A stretch of 64,000 nucleotides of DNA from Actinomadura rayongensis (GCF_009831215.1 NZ_WUTW01000009.1:123467-187466), one strand, 5' to 3'; shown: positions 1 through 7,970, counted from the stretch's first letter. The notes: generated from the sequence alone by a model not told the origin. Made by a program: numbers and translations.

Positions 1-2
1 TG

Positions 3-116
3 CCGCCCGAACAGGCCGCCGCGTTCGTGGAGTACGAACGGACGCAGCTCGACGAGCACGTCGTCATCGCGATGCGCCCCGAGCACTGGCTCTCGGCCGA
101 CCTCGGCCCCGCCTGA
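3..116 (+). CDS. C-terminal fragment of an unidentified protein
   Basis: The window opens inside an open frame that runs from base 3 to a TGA at 114-116 and encodes the last 37 residues of a protein. The tail is rich in acidic and aromatic residues and ends in LGPA. The frame shows the strong third-position GC bias of real genes here. No domain can be recognised from so short a piece, so no function is proposed. It is followed after 35 bases by the CGNR zinc finger gene on the same strand. Confidence 0.55.
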   Translation, partial: PPEQAAAFVEYERTQLDEHVVIAMRPEHWLSADLGPA

Positions 117-151
117 CGTCCCGTACGCTCGGCGTACGCGGGAGCTGGGAG

Positions 152-727
152 GTGCGCGTGCGAGCCGATCCGGGGAACGGGTCCCGGGCCGTCCGGATCA
201 CGGGATACCGGAGCAGGGCCGTCGGGGCGGCGGTGGCGCTGGTCAACGCGGTCGCCGACGGGACGGACGGCCCGGACGCGCTGCGCGAGCTGCTGCGCGA
301 CCACGACTTCTTCTGGCAGGACTTCGACCCCGCCGACGCCGCCGAGTACCGGGCGTGGGGCCGCACGCTGCGCGCGTTCTTCACCGCCCCCGACCCCGAG
401 GCGGCCGTCGCGCTGCTCAACGGGCTGATGCTCGCCACGCCGATGCACCCGCACCTCGCGGCGCACGGCGGGTTCGGGCTGCACCTGCACTACGCGCCGC
501 CGTCGGCGTCGCTGGTCGAGCGGTTCCGCGCCACCACGCTGATGCAGCTCTCGGAGCTGCTGTGCGAGCACGGGCTGAGCCGCACCGGCGTGTGCGCCGC
601 CGACGGCTGCGACCGCGTCTACGCCGACGCGTCCCGGGCCGGGCGCCGCCGCTTCTGCTCCGAGGCGTGCGCGAACCGCACGAACGTCGCGGCGTTCCGC
701 GCCCGGCGCCGGGGCCCGGCGGGCTGA
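152..727 (+). CDS. CGNR zinc finger domain protein (ABATE-type putative regulator)
   Basis: This 191-residue protein ends in a CGNR-type zinc finger at about residues 148-186. Two Cys pairs are visible (CAADGC and CSEAC), followed by the variant signature CANRTNVAAFRAR, where the usual CGNR reads CANR. The N-terminal part, with repeated short helices, matches the stress-induced ABATE-like region normally paired with this finger. The family is actinobacterial and is thought to act as DNA-binding transcription regulators; the target is unknown. The GTG start at 152 is chosen because a GGGAGG sequence lies just upstream. It stands alone, with the FUSC membrane protein about 100 bases downstream. 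Confidence 0.82.
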   Translation: MRVRADPGNGSRAVRITGYRSRAVGAAVALVNAVADGTDGPDALRELLRDHDFFWQDFDPADAAEYRAWGRTLRAFFTAPDPEAAVALLNGLMLATPMHPHLAAHGGFGLHLHYAPPSASLVERFRATTLMQLSELLCEHGLSRTGVCAADGCDRVYADASRAGRRRFCSEACANRTNVAAFRARRRGPAG

Positions 728-836
728 CCGCGGGTTTTTGTCCGCCGTTTGCCGGACGCCGGACGACTGCGGGGCGGGGGTCGGCGAGAGTGGGGGGACG
801 AACCGTCCGACGACCCGCCGGAGCCGCAGACCCGTG

Positions 837-2162
837 ATGTTCTCCTCGCTCCTCGGCCGGCTGCCGGTCCACTTCGGCGGCGAGGCCCGGTTCCTCGCCA
901 GCCGCATCGCCCGGCTCACGCTGACGTCGATGGCGGCGTACGTGATCGCCGACCGGCTCGTCCCGAACCCGCAGCCGCTGCTCGCGCCGCTGACCGCGCT
1001 GCTCGTCGTCCAGCACTCGATCTACGAGACGATCAAGTCGAGCATCGGCCGCGTCGCCGCCGTGACGTCCGGGGTGCTGCTCGCCGTGCTGTTCGGGCAC
1101 ACGGTCGGGTTCTCCTGGTGGAGCCTCGGCCTGACGATCCTCGCAGCGCTGCTCATCGGGTTCGCGCTGCGGCTCACCGACGACCTCCTGGAGGTCCCGA
1201 TCAGCGCGATGCTGATCTTCGTGCTGGGCGCGTCCAACACGGCCGGGGCGGCGGACCGGATCCTGGAGACGCTGATCGGGGCGGCGACCGGGCTCGCGGC
1301 GGCGACGCTCGTCCCCGCGGTGCGGGTCGCGCCCGCGCAGGACGCCCTGGAGAGCCTCGGGACGCGCATGGGCGGCCTCATCGACGACCTCGCCGAGGCG
1401 CTGTGGCGCGGGGTGCGGCCCGAGGACGCCCAGCACTGGCGCACCAAGGCCGAGCGGCTGTTCGACGACATCGCCCACACCGACCACGCGCTGGAGGCCG
1501 CCGAGCGGAGCGTCCAGCTCAACCCGCGGGCGCTGCGCGTCGTGGACGCGGGGGCGGCGCTGCGCAACGGCGTCGAGACGCTGGAGCGGTTCGCGGTGTC
1601 GCTGCGCGGCCTCGCCCGCGCCGTCACCGACGTCGCCCATCTGGACGAGCGCAACCGCATCCTGGACGAGCCGTCGCTGCGCGAACCGCTCGCCGAGACG
1701 ATGGAGGCGATCCGCGAGGCCGTCGTCACCTACGCGCGGCTGGCCCGGTCGGACCTGGAGCGCGACGCGGTGCCGTCCGACATCGAGGAGCAGCTCGCCG
1801 AGGCCATCGCGACCGCGCAGGAGCAGCGCGACCTGTTCGTGGACCGGCTGCTCGGCCGACTGGCCACCGACCTGCGCTGGCCGCTGTACGGGGAGATCCT
1901 CATGCACCTGGACCGGCTGATCGACGACGTCCGGGTCGAGCACCGCGCGGAGGCCCGCGAGATGTGGCGGCGGCGGCAGGGGCCGGCGAAGTACCTGCCC
2001 GAGCGGCCGGCGCGGGCGGTGACGCGGGCGGGCGGGATGCTGCGGAACGCGGCGCGCGCGGCGGCCGACTCGGCCGAGCGCAACGCGGCGGCGGCGGACG
2101 TCGGCGCGACCCCGAACCGGCCGCGCGAGACGGGCCATTCGCACCACCCCCCGGAGCGGTAG
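837..2162 (+). CDS. FUSC family membrane protein (aromatic acid exporter-like)
   Basis: The 441-residue product has an N-terminal membrane block at about residues 20-165, with five or six hydrophobic helices including the stretch around LTALLVVQHSIYETIK. A long charged helical cytoplasmic region follows, and the tail is rich in Ala and Arg. This is the layout of FUSC/ArAE (YccS-, PET-like) proteins, which are thought to export aromatic acids or other organic anions. The start is either GTG 834 or ATG 837. An upstream extension to 738 is less likely because it reads through apparently non-coding sequence. The substrate cannot be inferred from the neighbours. Confidence 0.8.
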   Translation: MFSSLLGRLPVHFGGEARFLASRIARLTLTSMAAYVIADRLVPNPQPLLAPLTALLVVQHSIYETIKSSIGRVAAVTSGVLLAVLFGHTVGFSWWSLGLTILAALLIGFALRLTDDLLEVPISAMLIFVLGASNTAGAADRILETLIGAATGLAAATLVPAVRVAPAQDALESLGTRMGGLIDDLAEALWRGVRPEDAQHWRTKAERLFDDIAHTDHALEAAERSVQLNPRALRVVDAGAALRNGVETLERFAVSLRGLARAVTDVAHLDERNRILDEPSLREPLAETMEAIREAVVTYARLARSDLERDAVPSDIEEQLAEAIATAQEQRDLFVDRLLGRLATDLRWPLYGEILMHLDRLIDDVRVEHRAEAREMWRRRQGPAKYLPERPARAVTRAGGMLRNAARAAADSAERNAAAADVGATPNRPRETGHSHHPPER

Positions 2163-2213
2163 TCCGGAGGGCCGTCGCGTCCGCCTCGCCGGCCGGATCG
2201 CCGCCGGGACGCC

Positions 2214-2396
2214 CTAGCGGCGCGGGTCGAGCGCGCCCGTCCTGGCACGTTCCAGCAGCGTGCGCCACCCGCGCGCGCCCACCCGCAGCCGGGGGCCGTC
2301 CGGGTCGGCCGAGTCGCGCACGACCACGGCGGCCGGGGCCGGGGCCGCCTCCACGCAGTCGTTGTCCAGACTGTGCGTGCTCTTGCGCCAGTTCAT
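2214..2396 (-). CDS. DUF397 domain protein
   Basis: This is a 60-residue DUF397 protein. The N-terminal WRKSTHS and the pattern VVVRDSADPDG are the family hallmarks (W-x-KSS/T-x-S, then VRDS-K/A-DPxGP). DUF397 genes are small and almost restricted to mycelial actinobacteria. They nearly always sit beside an Scr1-type HTH gene, as here, where the partner ends 20 bases upstream on the same strand. In the BldB/WhiJ paradigm the small protein modulates its HTH partner in development or antibiotic control. The start has a GAGGAG-like site upstream in the minus orientation. Confidence 0.9.
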   Translation of the reverse strand: MNWRKSTHSLDNDCVEAAPAPAAVVVRDSADPDGPRLRVGARGWRTLLERARTGALDPRR

Positions 2397-2416
2397 CGGT
2401 TCTCCTCAGATGGTGG

Positions 2417-3277
2417 TCAGAAACGGTCGGCCAGGTCGAGCAGGAGGTCGCGGCTCTCCTCTTCCGGGAGCGCGAGTTCGCGGAGCCTGTCCCACGTCAG
2501 CGCGTAGAGGAAGACCTCCTCGTCCCGCTCGATGACGACGCCCCCCGACAGCCCCTCCAGATGGACGACGTCGGAACGCAGTTCGCCGGGGAAGCGCATG
2601 AGGCTGAAGGAGAGCGCGCTCAGCGGATAGGGGCCCCGGTCGAACGGGAGGATCCGCACGCTCACGTTGTCCCGCTCCCCCATCGCGGCCATGTGGCGGA
2701 ACTGCGCCCGCATGACGTCCGGGCCGGCGATGCGCCGGCGGACGGCCGCCTCCTCCAGCACGGTGTTCAGCCGGAGCGGTTCGGGTTCCGTCAGCCGGGC
2801 CTGGCGCCGCATCCGCACCTCGACCCGGCGCGCGACGACGCCCGGCGGCAGCGGACGGGGGGCGGTCGCCATGATGGCCCGCGCGTAGTCCTCGGTCTGG
2901 AGCAGGCCGTTGAAGACGCCGCTGGTGAACGCGTCCACCCGCACGGCGTCGTCCTCCAGGCCGATGTAGGTGGTCAGGCTCTCGGAGATGCTGCCGTCGA
3001 ACGCCTCCCACCAGCCGCGCTCGCGCGCCGTCCGGGCGAGCCGGACGAGCCGGTCGCGCCGGTCGGCGGCGGCGTCGTAGACGTCGAGCAGCGCGGTCAC
3101 GTCCTTGATCGTGGCGCGGGTGCGGGCGTTCTCGATGCGGGACAGCTTGGCGGCGGACCAGCCGGTGACCGCGCCGACCTCGTCCATCGTCAGCCGCTTC
3201 TCCTCGCGCAGGAAGCGCAGTTCGCGGCCGAGCTGCACCGCGCGGACCGTCGGCGGACGCGCTCCCGTCATGACCAC
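2417..3277 (-). CDS. Scr1-type helix-turn-helix regulator with DUF5753
   Basis: The 286-residue protein has an XRE-type HTH at about residues 17-75 (LRFLREEKRLTMDEVGAVTG and AKLSRIENAR) and a DUF5753 domain at about residues 100-280 with the usual LLQTEDYARA and PFDRGPYPL motifs. This is the WhiJ/Scr1-like regulator family, which pairs with DUF397 proteins. The DUF397 gene follows in the same operon. The divergent neighbour is a nucleotidyl cyclase-like gene. Two palindromes between them (3354-3367 and 3385-3396) are probable binding sites, so this protein may control both itself and the cyclase-like gene. Confidence 0.9.
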   Translation of the reverse strand: MVMTGARPPTVRAVQLGRELRFLREEKRLTMDEVGAVTGWSAAKLSRIENARTRATIKDVTALLDVYDAAADRRDRLVRLARTARERGWWEAFDGSISESLTTYIGLEDDAVRVDAFTSGVFNGLLQTEDYARAIMATAPRPLPPGVVARRVEVRMRRQARLTEPEPLRLNTVLEEAAVRRRIAGPDVMRAQFRHMAAMGERDNVSVRILPFDRGPYPLSALSFSLMRFPGELRSDVVHLEGLSGGVVIERDEEVFLYALTWDRLRELALPEEESRDLLLDLADRF

Positions 3278-3353
3278 GTTCCCCTCGTCGTCGAGGCGGC
3301 ACCCGGCGGGTCGCCGTCCGGCGGACGGCCAGGTCCCGTTCTGCGATATTCCC

Positions 3354-3367
3354 GCTTGCCAGCAAGC
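3354..3367. promoter_or_regulatory. Palindromic operator candidate 1 (GCTTGC-CA-GCAAGC)
   Basis: A perfect 6+6 inverted repeat with a 2-base centre lies between the divergent Scr1-type regulator and the cyclase-like gene. It shares TTGC/GCAA half-sites with the palindrome centred 30 bp away, about three helical turns. That arrangement suggests cooperative binding by the adjacent HTH protein. Binding itself is inference. Confidence 0.55.
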
Positions 3368-3384
3368 AGACGATTAAGTTTACA

Positions 3385-3396
3385 TGCAAGCTTGCA
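3385..3396. promoter_or_regulatory. Palindromic operator candidate 2 (TGCAAGCTTGCA)
   Basis: A perfect 12-bp palindrome lies in an unusually AT-rich pocket (GATTAAGTTTACATG just before it) about 110 bp upstream of the HTH start and 120 bp upstream of the cyclase-like start. The local AT-richness suggests the promoters lie here. Together with 3354-3367 it forms a phased pair of sites. Confidence 0.5.
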
Positions 3397-3467
3397 ATCT
3401 AGTCCTCGATCGCTGATCCTCGGAAGTGGGGAGCGGGCCGCCCGGAGCGAGAGAACGGCGAGAGACC

Positions 3468-3518
3468 ATGACCAACGGGCCACCGCGCATCATCGGGACA
3501 GAATTGCTCGCGCCATGA
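3468..3518 (+). CDS. Possible 16-residue leader ORF upstream of the cyclase-like gene
   Basis: An ATG at 3468, preceded by GAGAGA, opens a 16-codon frame (MTNGPPRIIGTELLAP). Its TGA overlaps the ATG of the cyclase-like gene as ATGA (3515-3518). This geometry is typical of translational coupling. The peptide itself is not recognised, and it may simply be a chance frame in the leader. Confidence 0.3.
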   Translation: MTNGPPRIIGTELLAP

Positions 3519-4150
3519 CGGCCCTCGCCGAGGTGCCGGAACTGGCGTACGGCTTCGTCGTCGGAGTCGACATCGAACGCTTCTCACTGCTCAACGCCGA
3601 AGGCCAGCGGGCGGCGCAGAGCGCGCTCGGCGCGGCCCTGGACGAGGCGGCGCACCGGACCGGACTGGACCGCGACCGGTGGCACCGGCAGGTCGGCGGC
3701 GACGGCGAGCTGGCGTTCCCGCCCGTCCGGACCGACGGGGTCCTGCTCGTCGGACGCTATCCGGCGGAGCTGGCGGGCGCGCTCGCCCGGGTGAACCGGG
3801 CGCGCCGGGGCCGTCCGCCGCTCCGGGTGCGGATGGTCGTCCACCACGGCACGCGCGCGCCGGGCGCGTTCGGCCCGGTGGGGAGCGCCCCGATCCTGGC
3901 GGCCCGGCTGCTGGACTCCGACGCGCTGCGCGCGCGGCTGCGGACCGGGCCCGGCGATCTGGCGTTCATGGTGTCCGAGCGCGTGTTCGCCGACGTCGTG
4001 CAGACCGGCTTCGGGGGCCTGGACCCGGACGCGTTCGAGCGGGTCGTCGCCGCGACGAAGAACGGGCCGCTGACGGGGTACGTGGCGCGGCGCCTTCCCG
4101 CGCCGCCGCGGGGCGGCGGACTCTTCCGGCGGCGGACGCTCCGGGAATGA
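3515..4150 (+). CDS. Class III nucleotidyl cyclase-like protein
   Basis: The 211-residue product is a single cyclase-homology domain. VGVDIERFS near the start carries the first metal-binding Asp (about residue 19), and QVGGDGEL carries the second (about residue 63). Later it has LRVRMVVHHGT and a PILAARLLDS segment. The fold matches class III adenylyl/guanylyl cyclases. However, the transition-state Asn/Arg pair is not obvious, so catalysis is uncertain. In actinobacteria such stand-alone domains often accompany signalling or conflict genes. A clear paralogue lies at 32969-33646. The gene is divergent from the Scr1-type regulator and probably controlled by it. ATG 3515 is chosen because homology begins at once and it overlaps the small leader frame. 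Confidence 0.72.
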   Translation: MTALAEVPELAYGFVVGVDIERFSLLNAEGQRAAQSALGAALDEAAHRTGLDRDRWHRQVGGDGELAFPPVRTDGVLLVGRYPAELAGALARVNRARRGRPPLRVRMVVHHGTRAPGAFGPVGSAPILAARLLDSDALRARLRTGPGDLAFMVSERVFADVVQTGFGGLDPDAFERVVAATKNGPLTGYVARRLPAPPRGGGLFRRRTLRE

Positions 4151-4202
4151 CGGGCGGGGTGGGCTGTCGGCGGGGCGGTGACCTGCGCTAATGTGACCGT
4201 AA

Positions 4203-4218
4203 TCGAACTTCTGTTCGA
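4203..4218. promoter_or_regulatory. LexA-binding SOS box
   Basis: The sequence TCGAAC-TTCT-GTTCGA is a perfect match to the actinobacterial SOS box consensus TCGAAC-N4-GTTCGA. It lies 28 bp before the imuA'-like start, the normal position for LexA repression of a DNA-damage-induced mutagenesis operon. I see no equivalent site before dnaE2 further downstream. Confidence 0.93.
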
Positions 4219-4245
4219 TTACGGTCCGGAGGCGGAGGAGGCGCC

Positions 4246-4899
4246 GTGGCGCAGGCGGTTCGGGCGTTCGCGCCGGACGGCGCGGGGCGGGAGCCGGTCC
4301 CGGTGCTGTCCGCGCTGCGGCCGGTGGTCCCCGGCGGGGGGCTGCGGCCGGGGTCGGTGGTCGGCGTCGGCGGCCACGGCGCGGGGACGCTCGGGCTGGC
4401 GCTCGTCGCGGGCGCGTCCCGGCACGGCGGCGCCGACGGCGCGGGCGGCTGGTGCGCGGTCGTCGGGATGCCCGACGCCGGGGTGGCCGCCGCGGCGGGC
4501 ATGGGGGCCGCGCCGCAGCGGCTGCTCCTCGTGGACGATCCCGGCGACCGCTGGCCCGACGTCGTCGCCGCGCTGGTGGAGGCCGTCGACCTGGTGCTGC
4601 TGCGCCCGCCGGAGCGGCCGGGCGCGGCGGCGGCGCGGCGGCTGTCGGCGCTCGCCCGGCGGCACGGCTGCGTGCTGGCGCTGGCGGCGTTCGCGGACGC
4701 GTGGCCGGGCGTCCGGCTGCGGCTGCGCGTGGACGAGTCGCGCTGGGAGGGCGTCGGCGCCGGGCACGGCGTCCTGCGCGCCCGCCGCGCCCGCGTGTCG
4801 GCCGAGGGACGCGGCGGGGCGTGGCTCTGGCTGCCGGGCCCGTCCGGCGAGGTCGCCCCGGCCGAACGCACCCGGACGCGCCTGGAGATCGTGGCATGA
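4246..4899 (+). CDS. imuA': ImuA'-like mutasome accessory protein
   Basis: The 217-residue protein is RecA-like in outline. A short N-terminal helix is followed by VVGVGGHGAG where a Walker A loop should be, then hydrophobic strands ending in RLLLVDD and VDLVLLRPP. The Walker A lysine is missing, so ATP hydrolysis is doubtful, as in mycobacterial ImuA'. It is directly behind an SOS box and upstream of imuB, and that context makes the call. In mycobacteria ImuA' joins ImuB and the polymerase DnaE2 for damage-induced mutagenesis. A GTG at 4246 preceded by GGAGGCGGAGGAGG is a convincing start. Confidence 0.82.
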   Translation: MAQAVRAFAPDGAGREPVPVLSALRPVVPGGGLRPGSVVGVGGHGAGTLGLALVAGASRHGGADGAGGWCAVVGMPDAGVAAAAGMGAAPQRLLLVDDPGDRWPDVVAALVEAVDLVLLRPPERPGAAAARRLSALARRHGCVLALAAFADAWPGVRLRLRVDESRWEGVGAGHGVLRARRARVSAEGRGGAWLWLPGPSGEVAPAERTRTRLEIVA

Positions 4900-5014
4900 C
4901 CACCCCGGCGAGCACCCCGCAGGCGCGCGGCGACGGTGCCGCCGGGCGCCCGGCGGCACGGACGACGGCGGTTGTTCGACGGGCGGGCGCTCCGTGGGCG
5001 GACGGGGGGCGCGC

Positions 5015-6541
5015 GTGACGGCGGATCGGGTGCTCGCGGTGTGGTGTCCGGACTGGCCCGCCACGGCGGTCGGGATCGACGCGGCGACGCCGGGGGCCGT
5101 GGTCGAAGGGGGGCGGCTCGCGGCGTGCACGGCGGCGGCGCGGGCGGTGGGCGTGCGGCGGGGGCAGCGGGTCCGGGACGCGCAGCGCCGCTGTCCGGAT
5201 CTCGTCGTGCGGGAGCGGGACGCGGGGGCGGAGGGGCGGTTGTTCGAGACCGTGGCCGAGGCCGTCGCGGAGCTGGTTCCGAAGGTGGAGGTGGTGCGGC
5301 CGGGGCTGTGCGCGGTTCCGGCGCGGGGGGCCGCCCGGTTCTACGGGGGCGAGGAGGCGTTGCGCGTCCATCTGCAGGACGCGGTCGTGGAGGCCGGGTA
5401 CGACTGCGGCGCCGGGATCGCGGACGGGCTGTTCGCGGCGGAGCTGGCGGCCCGGCGCGGCGGCGGGGTCGTCGTGCCGGAGGGCGGGACGGCGGCGTTC
5501 CTCGCGCCGCTGCCGCTGTGGGTGCTGGACCGGCCGGAGCTGGCGGGGCTGCTGGACCGGCTCGGCGTCCGGACGCTCGGGGACTTCGCCGCGCTGCCCG
5601 CCGCGAGCGTCGCCGACCGGTTCGGCGCGGACGGCGCGGCGGCGCACCGGCTGGCGCGGGGCGAGGAGCCGCGTCCGCTGGCGCCGGCCGCCGCGACGGC
5701 GGAGCGGACCGTCCGGGCGGCGTTCGACCCGCCCGCCGAGCGCGCCGAGCAGGTGGTGTTCACCGCGAAGCGGCTGGCGGGCGAGCTGCACGCGGCGCTC
5801 GCGGCGGGCGGGACGACCTGCGTGCGGCTCGCGGTGACGATCGGGTTCGCCGACGGACGCGTCCTGGAGCGGCTGTGGCGGCACGACGGCACGCTGTCGT
5901 CGGCGGCGGTGGCCGAGCGCGTCCGCTGGCAGCTCGCCGCGTGGCGGCCCGAGCCGGGGACGGACGACGCGGTGTGGGGCGGCGTGGCGTGGGTGGAGCT
6001 GGCGCCCGACCAGCTCGTCCCCGACACCGGACGGCAGCAGGCGCTGTGGGGGCAGAGCGCGGTGACCGAGCGCGTCGCCCGCGCCGCCGACCGGGTGCAG
6101 GCGCTGCTCGGGCACGCCGGGGTCGTCCGGCCGCTGCTGGTGGCGGGCCGCGATCCGGGCGAGCGGGTCGTGCGGGTGCCGGTCGGCGACCTGCCGCCGG
6201 ACGGGCGCCCGGACGGTCCGTGGCCGGGCGGCGTCCCGGGTCCGGCGCCCGCCGCCGTCCCGCCCGAGCCGCTGCCCGCCGAGGTCACCGACGCGGCGGG
6301 GGCGCGGGTGACGGTGTCGGCGCGGTGCGCGGTGTCCGCGCCGCCCGCGTGGATCGCGGTGGGCGGCGGCCCGGCCGAGGAGGTCGCGGCGTGGACGGGC
6401 CCGTGGCCGGTCGCCGAGCGCTGGTGGGATCCGGCGCGCGCCCGCCGCCGCGCCCGCTTCCAGGTCGTGACGGCGGGGGGCCGCGCGTACCTGGCGGCGG
6501 TCGAGGGCGGACGGTGGCGGATCGAGGCCGTCTACGACTGA
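5015..6541 (+). CDS. imuB: ImuB, Y-family DNA polymerase-like mutasome hub
   Basis: This 508-residue protein starts RVLAVWCPDWPATAV, the N-terminus of the ImuB/Y-family fold. The palm, fingers and helix-hairpin-helix (LLDRLGVRTLGDFAALP) regions follow, then a long Pro/Ala-rich tail ending in a conserved region around WWDPARARRR and RVYLAAVEG-like motifs. The acidic triad of active Y-family polymerases is not apparent, as is usual for ImuB. RQQALWGQ at about residues 339-346 resembles the beta-clamp binding motif. It would tether DnaE2 and ImuA' to the clamp. GTG 5015 is chosen for its GGGGGG site and direct homology. Its 3' end overlaps the convergent MFS gene by 10 bases. Confidence 0.88.
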   Translation: MTADRVLAVWCPDWPATAVGIDAATPGAVVEGGRLAACTAAARAVGVRRGQRVRDAQRRCPDLVVRERDAGAEGRLFETVAEAVAELVPKVEVVRPGLCAVPARGAARFYGGEEALRVHLQDAVVEAGYDCGAGIADGLFAAELAARRGGGVVVPEGGTAAFLAPLPLWVLDRPELAGLLDRLGVRTLGDFAALPAASVADRFGADGAAAHRLARGEEPRPLAPAAATAERTVRAAFDPPAERAEQVVFTAKRLAGELHAALAAGGTTCVRLAVTIGFADGRVLERLWRHDGTLSSAAVAERVRWQLAAWRPEPGTDDAVWGGVAWVELAPDQLVPDTGRQQALWGQSAVTERVARAADRVQALLGHAGVVRPLLVAGRDPGERVVRVPVGDLPPDGRPDGPWPGGVPGPAPAAVPPEPLPAEVTDAAGARVTVSARCAVSAPPAWIAVGGGPAEEVAAWTGPWPVAERWWDPARARRRARFQVVTAGGRAYLAAVEGGRWRIEAVYD

Positions 6542-7899
6542 GGCCGGCGCAGGCACACCAAGGCGGCGAGCAGCGCGACGGCCGTCATGAGCGTCCAGGC
6601 GAGCCGGAACCCGGCGAGGCCCGGCGCGGCGCCGAGCACGGCGGTGAGGACGGCGATGCCGAGCGCCGAGCTGATCTGCCGCGCCATCATGAGGACGGCC
6701 GACCCGAGCGACAGCCGGTCGGCGGGCAGCGTCGCGGCCGACCCGAACAGCGGGGGCTGGAGCAGGGCCGTGCTGGCGCCCGCGAGGACGGCCCCGGGAA
6801 CGAACACCGTCAGATAGTGCGGGTGCGGACCGGCCGCGAGCGCCCACCAGCCGGAGCCGGCGGCGAGCGTGAGCCCGCCGAGAACGGCCGACGCCCGCGC
6901 GCCGACGCGTCCGACGATCCATCCGGACAGCGGCGACAGCAGCAGGCAGGCGACCGGGATGGGCGCGATGCCGAGCGCGGCCCGCACGACCGGGTAGTGC
7001 CACGTCCCGGTGAGGTGCAGGGTGGCCGACAGCAGCAGCGCCGCGAACACCAGGTAGTAGAGGAACACGCCGGACACCGAGACGGCGAACGTCCGGTGCC
7101 GGAACAGGTCGAACCCGATGACCGGGTTCGGGTGGCGGCGCATGTGGACCGCGCCCGCCGCGCCGAGCAGGACGGCCCCGACCGCGCACGCGACGACGAT
7201 CGGCGAGGCGTACCCCAGCTCGGGCCCCTCGACGAACACGGCGGTCAGCGCGGCGGTCGCGCCGAGGACGAGCGCCGCGCCGAGCGGGTCGAGCCGCTGC
7301 CGGGCGCGGCGCGGGGCGGCGGGCAGCAGCCGCCGGCCCGCGAGGATCGCCCCGAGGGTGACGGGCAGGTTGATGAGGAAGATCCAGCGCCAGCCCGCCG
7401 CGAGCAGCAGCCCGCCGACGACGGGCCCACAGCCCGCGCCGAACGCGGCGACGGCCGTCCAGATGCCCATGACGGTCGGGTGCTCGCGCGCCGGGAAGGC
7501 GGGCAGCGCGAGCCCGAGCGACGTCGGGACGAGCACCGCGCCCGCCGCCGCCTGCAGCACGCGGGCGGCGACGAGCACGCCGAGCGTGGGCGCGGCGGCG
7601 CAGGCGGCGGACGCGAGCCCGAACAGCGCCATCCCGAGCAGGAACGCGGCGCGGCGGCTGGTGTCGTCGGCGAGCCGCCCGGCGGGGACGAGCAGCGCGG
7701 CGAGCACGATCGTGTAGGCGTTCAGCACCCAGGACACGTCGGCGAGCGGGGCGTGCCCGAACGCGTCGCGCAGCGCGGGGAACGCCGCGCTGACCGCGAA
7801 CAGGTCGAGGATCGCGAGGAACTGCGCCGTCGAGGCGACGGCGAGGACGCGCCAGCGGAGGGAGCGGGCCGGCACCCGCACCGGGGTGATCGTCGTCAT
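6532..7899 (-). CDS. MFS transporter, DHA2-type drug efflux family
   Basis: The 455-residue protein has the hydrophobic pattern of a major facilitator with about 14 membrane helices. Motif A-like sequence (PAGRLADDTSRR) follows helix 2 and the motif C-like segment VGGLLLAAGWRWIFLINLPV is present. These are typical of DHA2 (EmrB/QacA) proton-coupled multidrug exporters. The gene is divergent from the GlxA-type regulator, with about 70 bp between the starts, so that regulator may control it. The pair interrupts the mutasome cluster. The substrate is unknown. Confidence 0.87.
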   Translation of the reverse strand: MTTITPVRVPARSLRWRVLAVASTAQFLAILDLFAVSAAFPALRDAFGHAPLADVSWVLNAYTIVLAALLVPAGRLADDTSRRAAFLLGMALFGLASAACAAAPTLGVLVAARVLQAAAGAVLVPTSLGLALPAFPAREHPTVMGIWTAVAAFGAGCGPVVGGLLLAAGWRWIFLINLPVTLGAILAGRRLLPAAPRRARQRLDPLGAALVLGATAALTAVFVEGPELGYASPIVVACAVGAVLLGAAGAVHMRRHPNPVIGFDLFRHRTFAVSVSGVFLYYLVFAALLLSATLHLTGTWHYPVVRAALGIAPIPVACLLLSPLSGWIVGRVGARASAVLGGLTLAAGSGWWALAAGPHPHYLTVFVPGAVLAGASTALLQPPLFGSAATLPADRLSLGSAVLMMARQISSALGIAVLTAVLGAAPGLAGFRLAWTLMTAVALLAALVCLRRPQS

Positions 7900-7970
7900 G
7901 ATCGCCAGTCTCGGGCGCCGCCGGACGCCGCACGAGTGGCACGATTGCCGCAGTCCGCTAGATTTCTGCC

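Noticed and set aside
3447..3467. GAGCGAGAGAAC sequence before the first cyclase-like gene, similar to the hairpin 1 arm
   Set aside because: It lacks the complementary CTCTC arm and the GCGGGGT loop, so it is not a third copy of the hairpin element.
749..4150. Very long open frame of 1133 codons spanning several genes
   Set aside because: Only its last 211 codons match the cyclase-like gene. The rest is an Arg/Pro/Ala-rich shadow of other genes caused by high GC content.
4896..5018. 40-codon frame between imuA' and imuB with an ATGA overlap
   Set aside because: It is low-complexity Ala/Arg/Thr sequence, and imuB has its own ribosome site. More likely a spacer than a gene.
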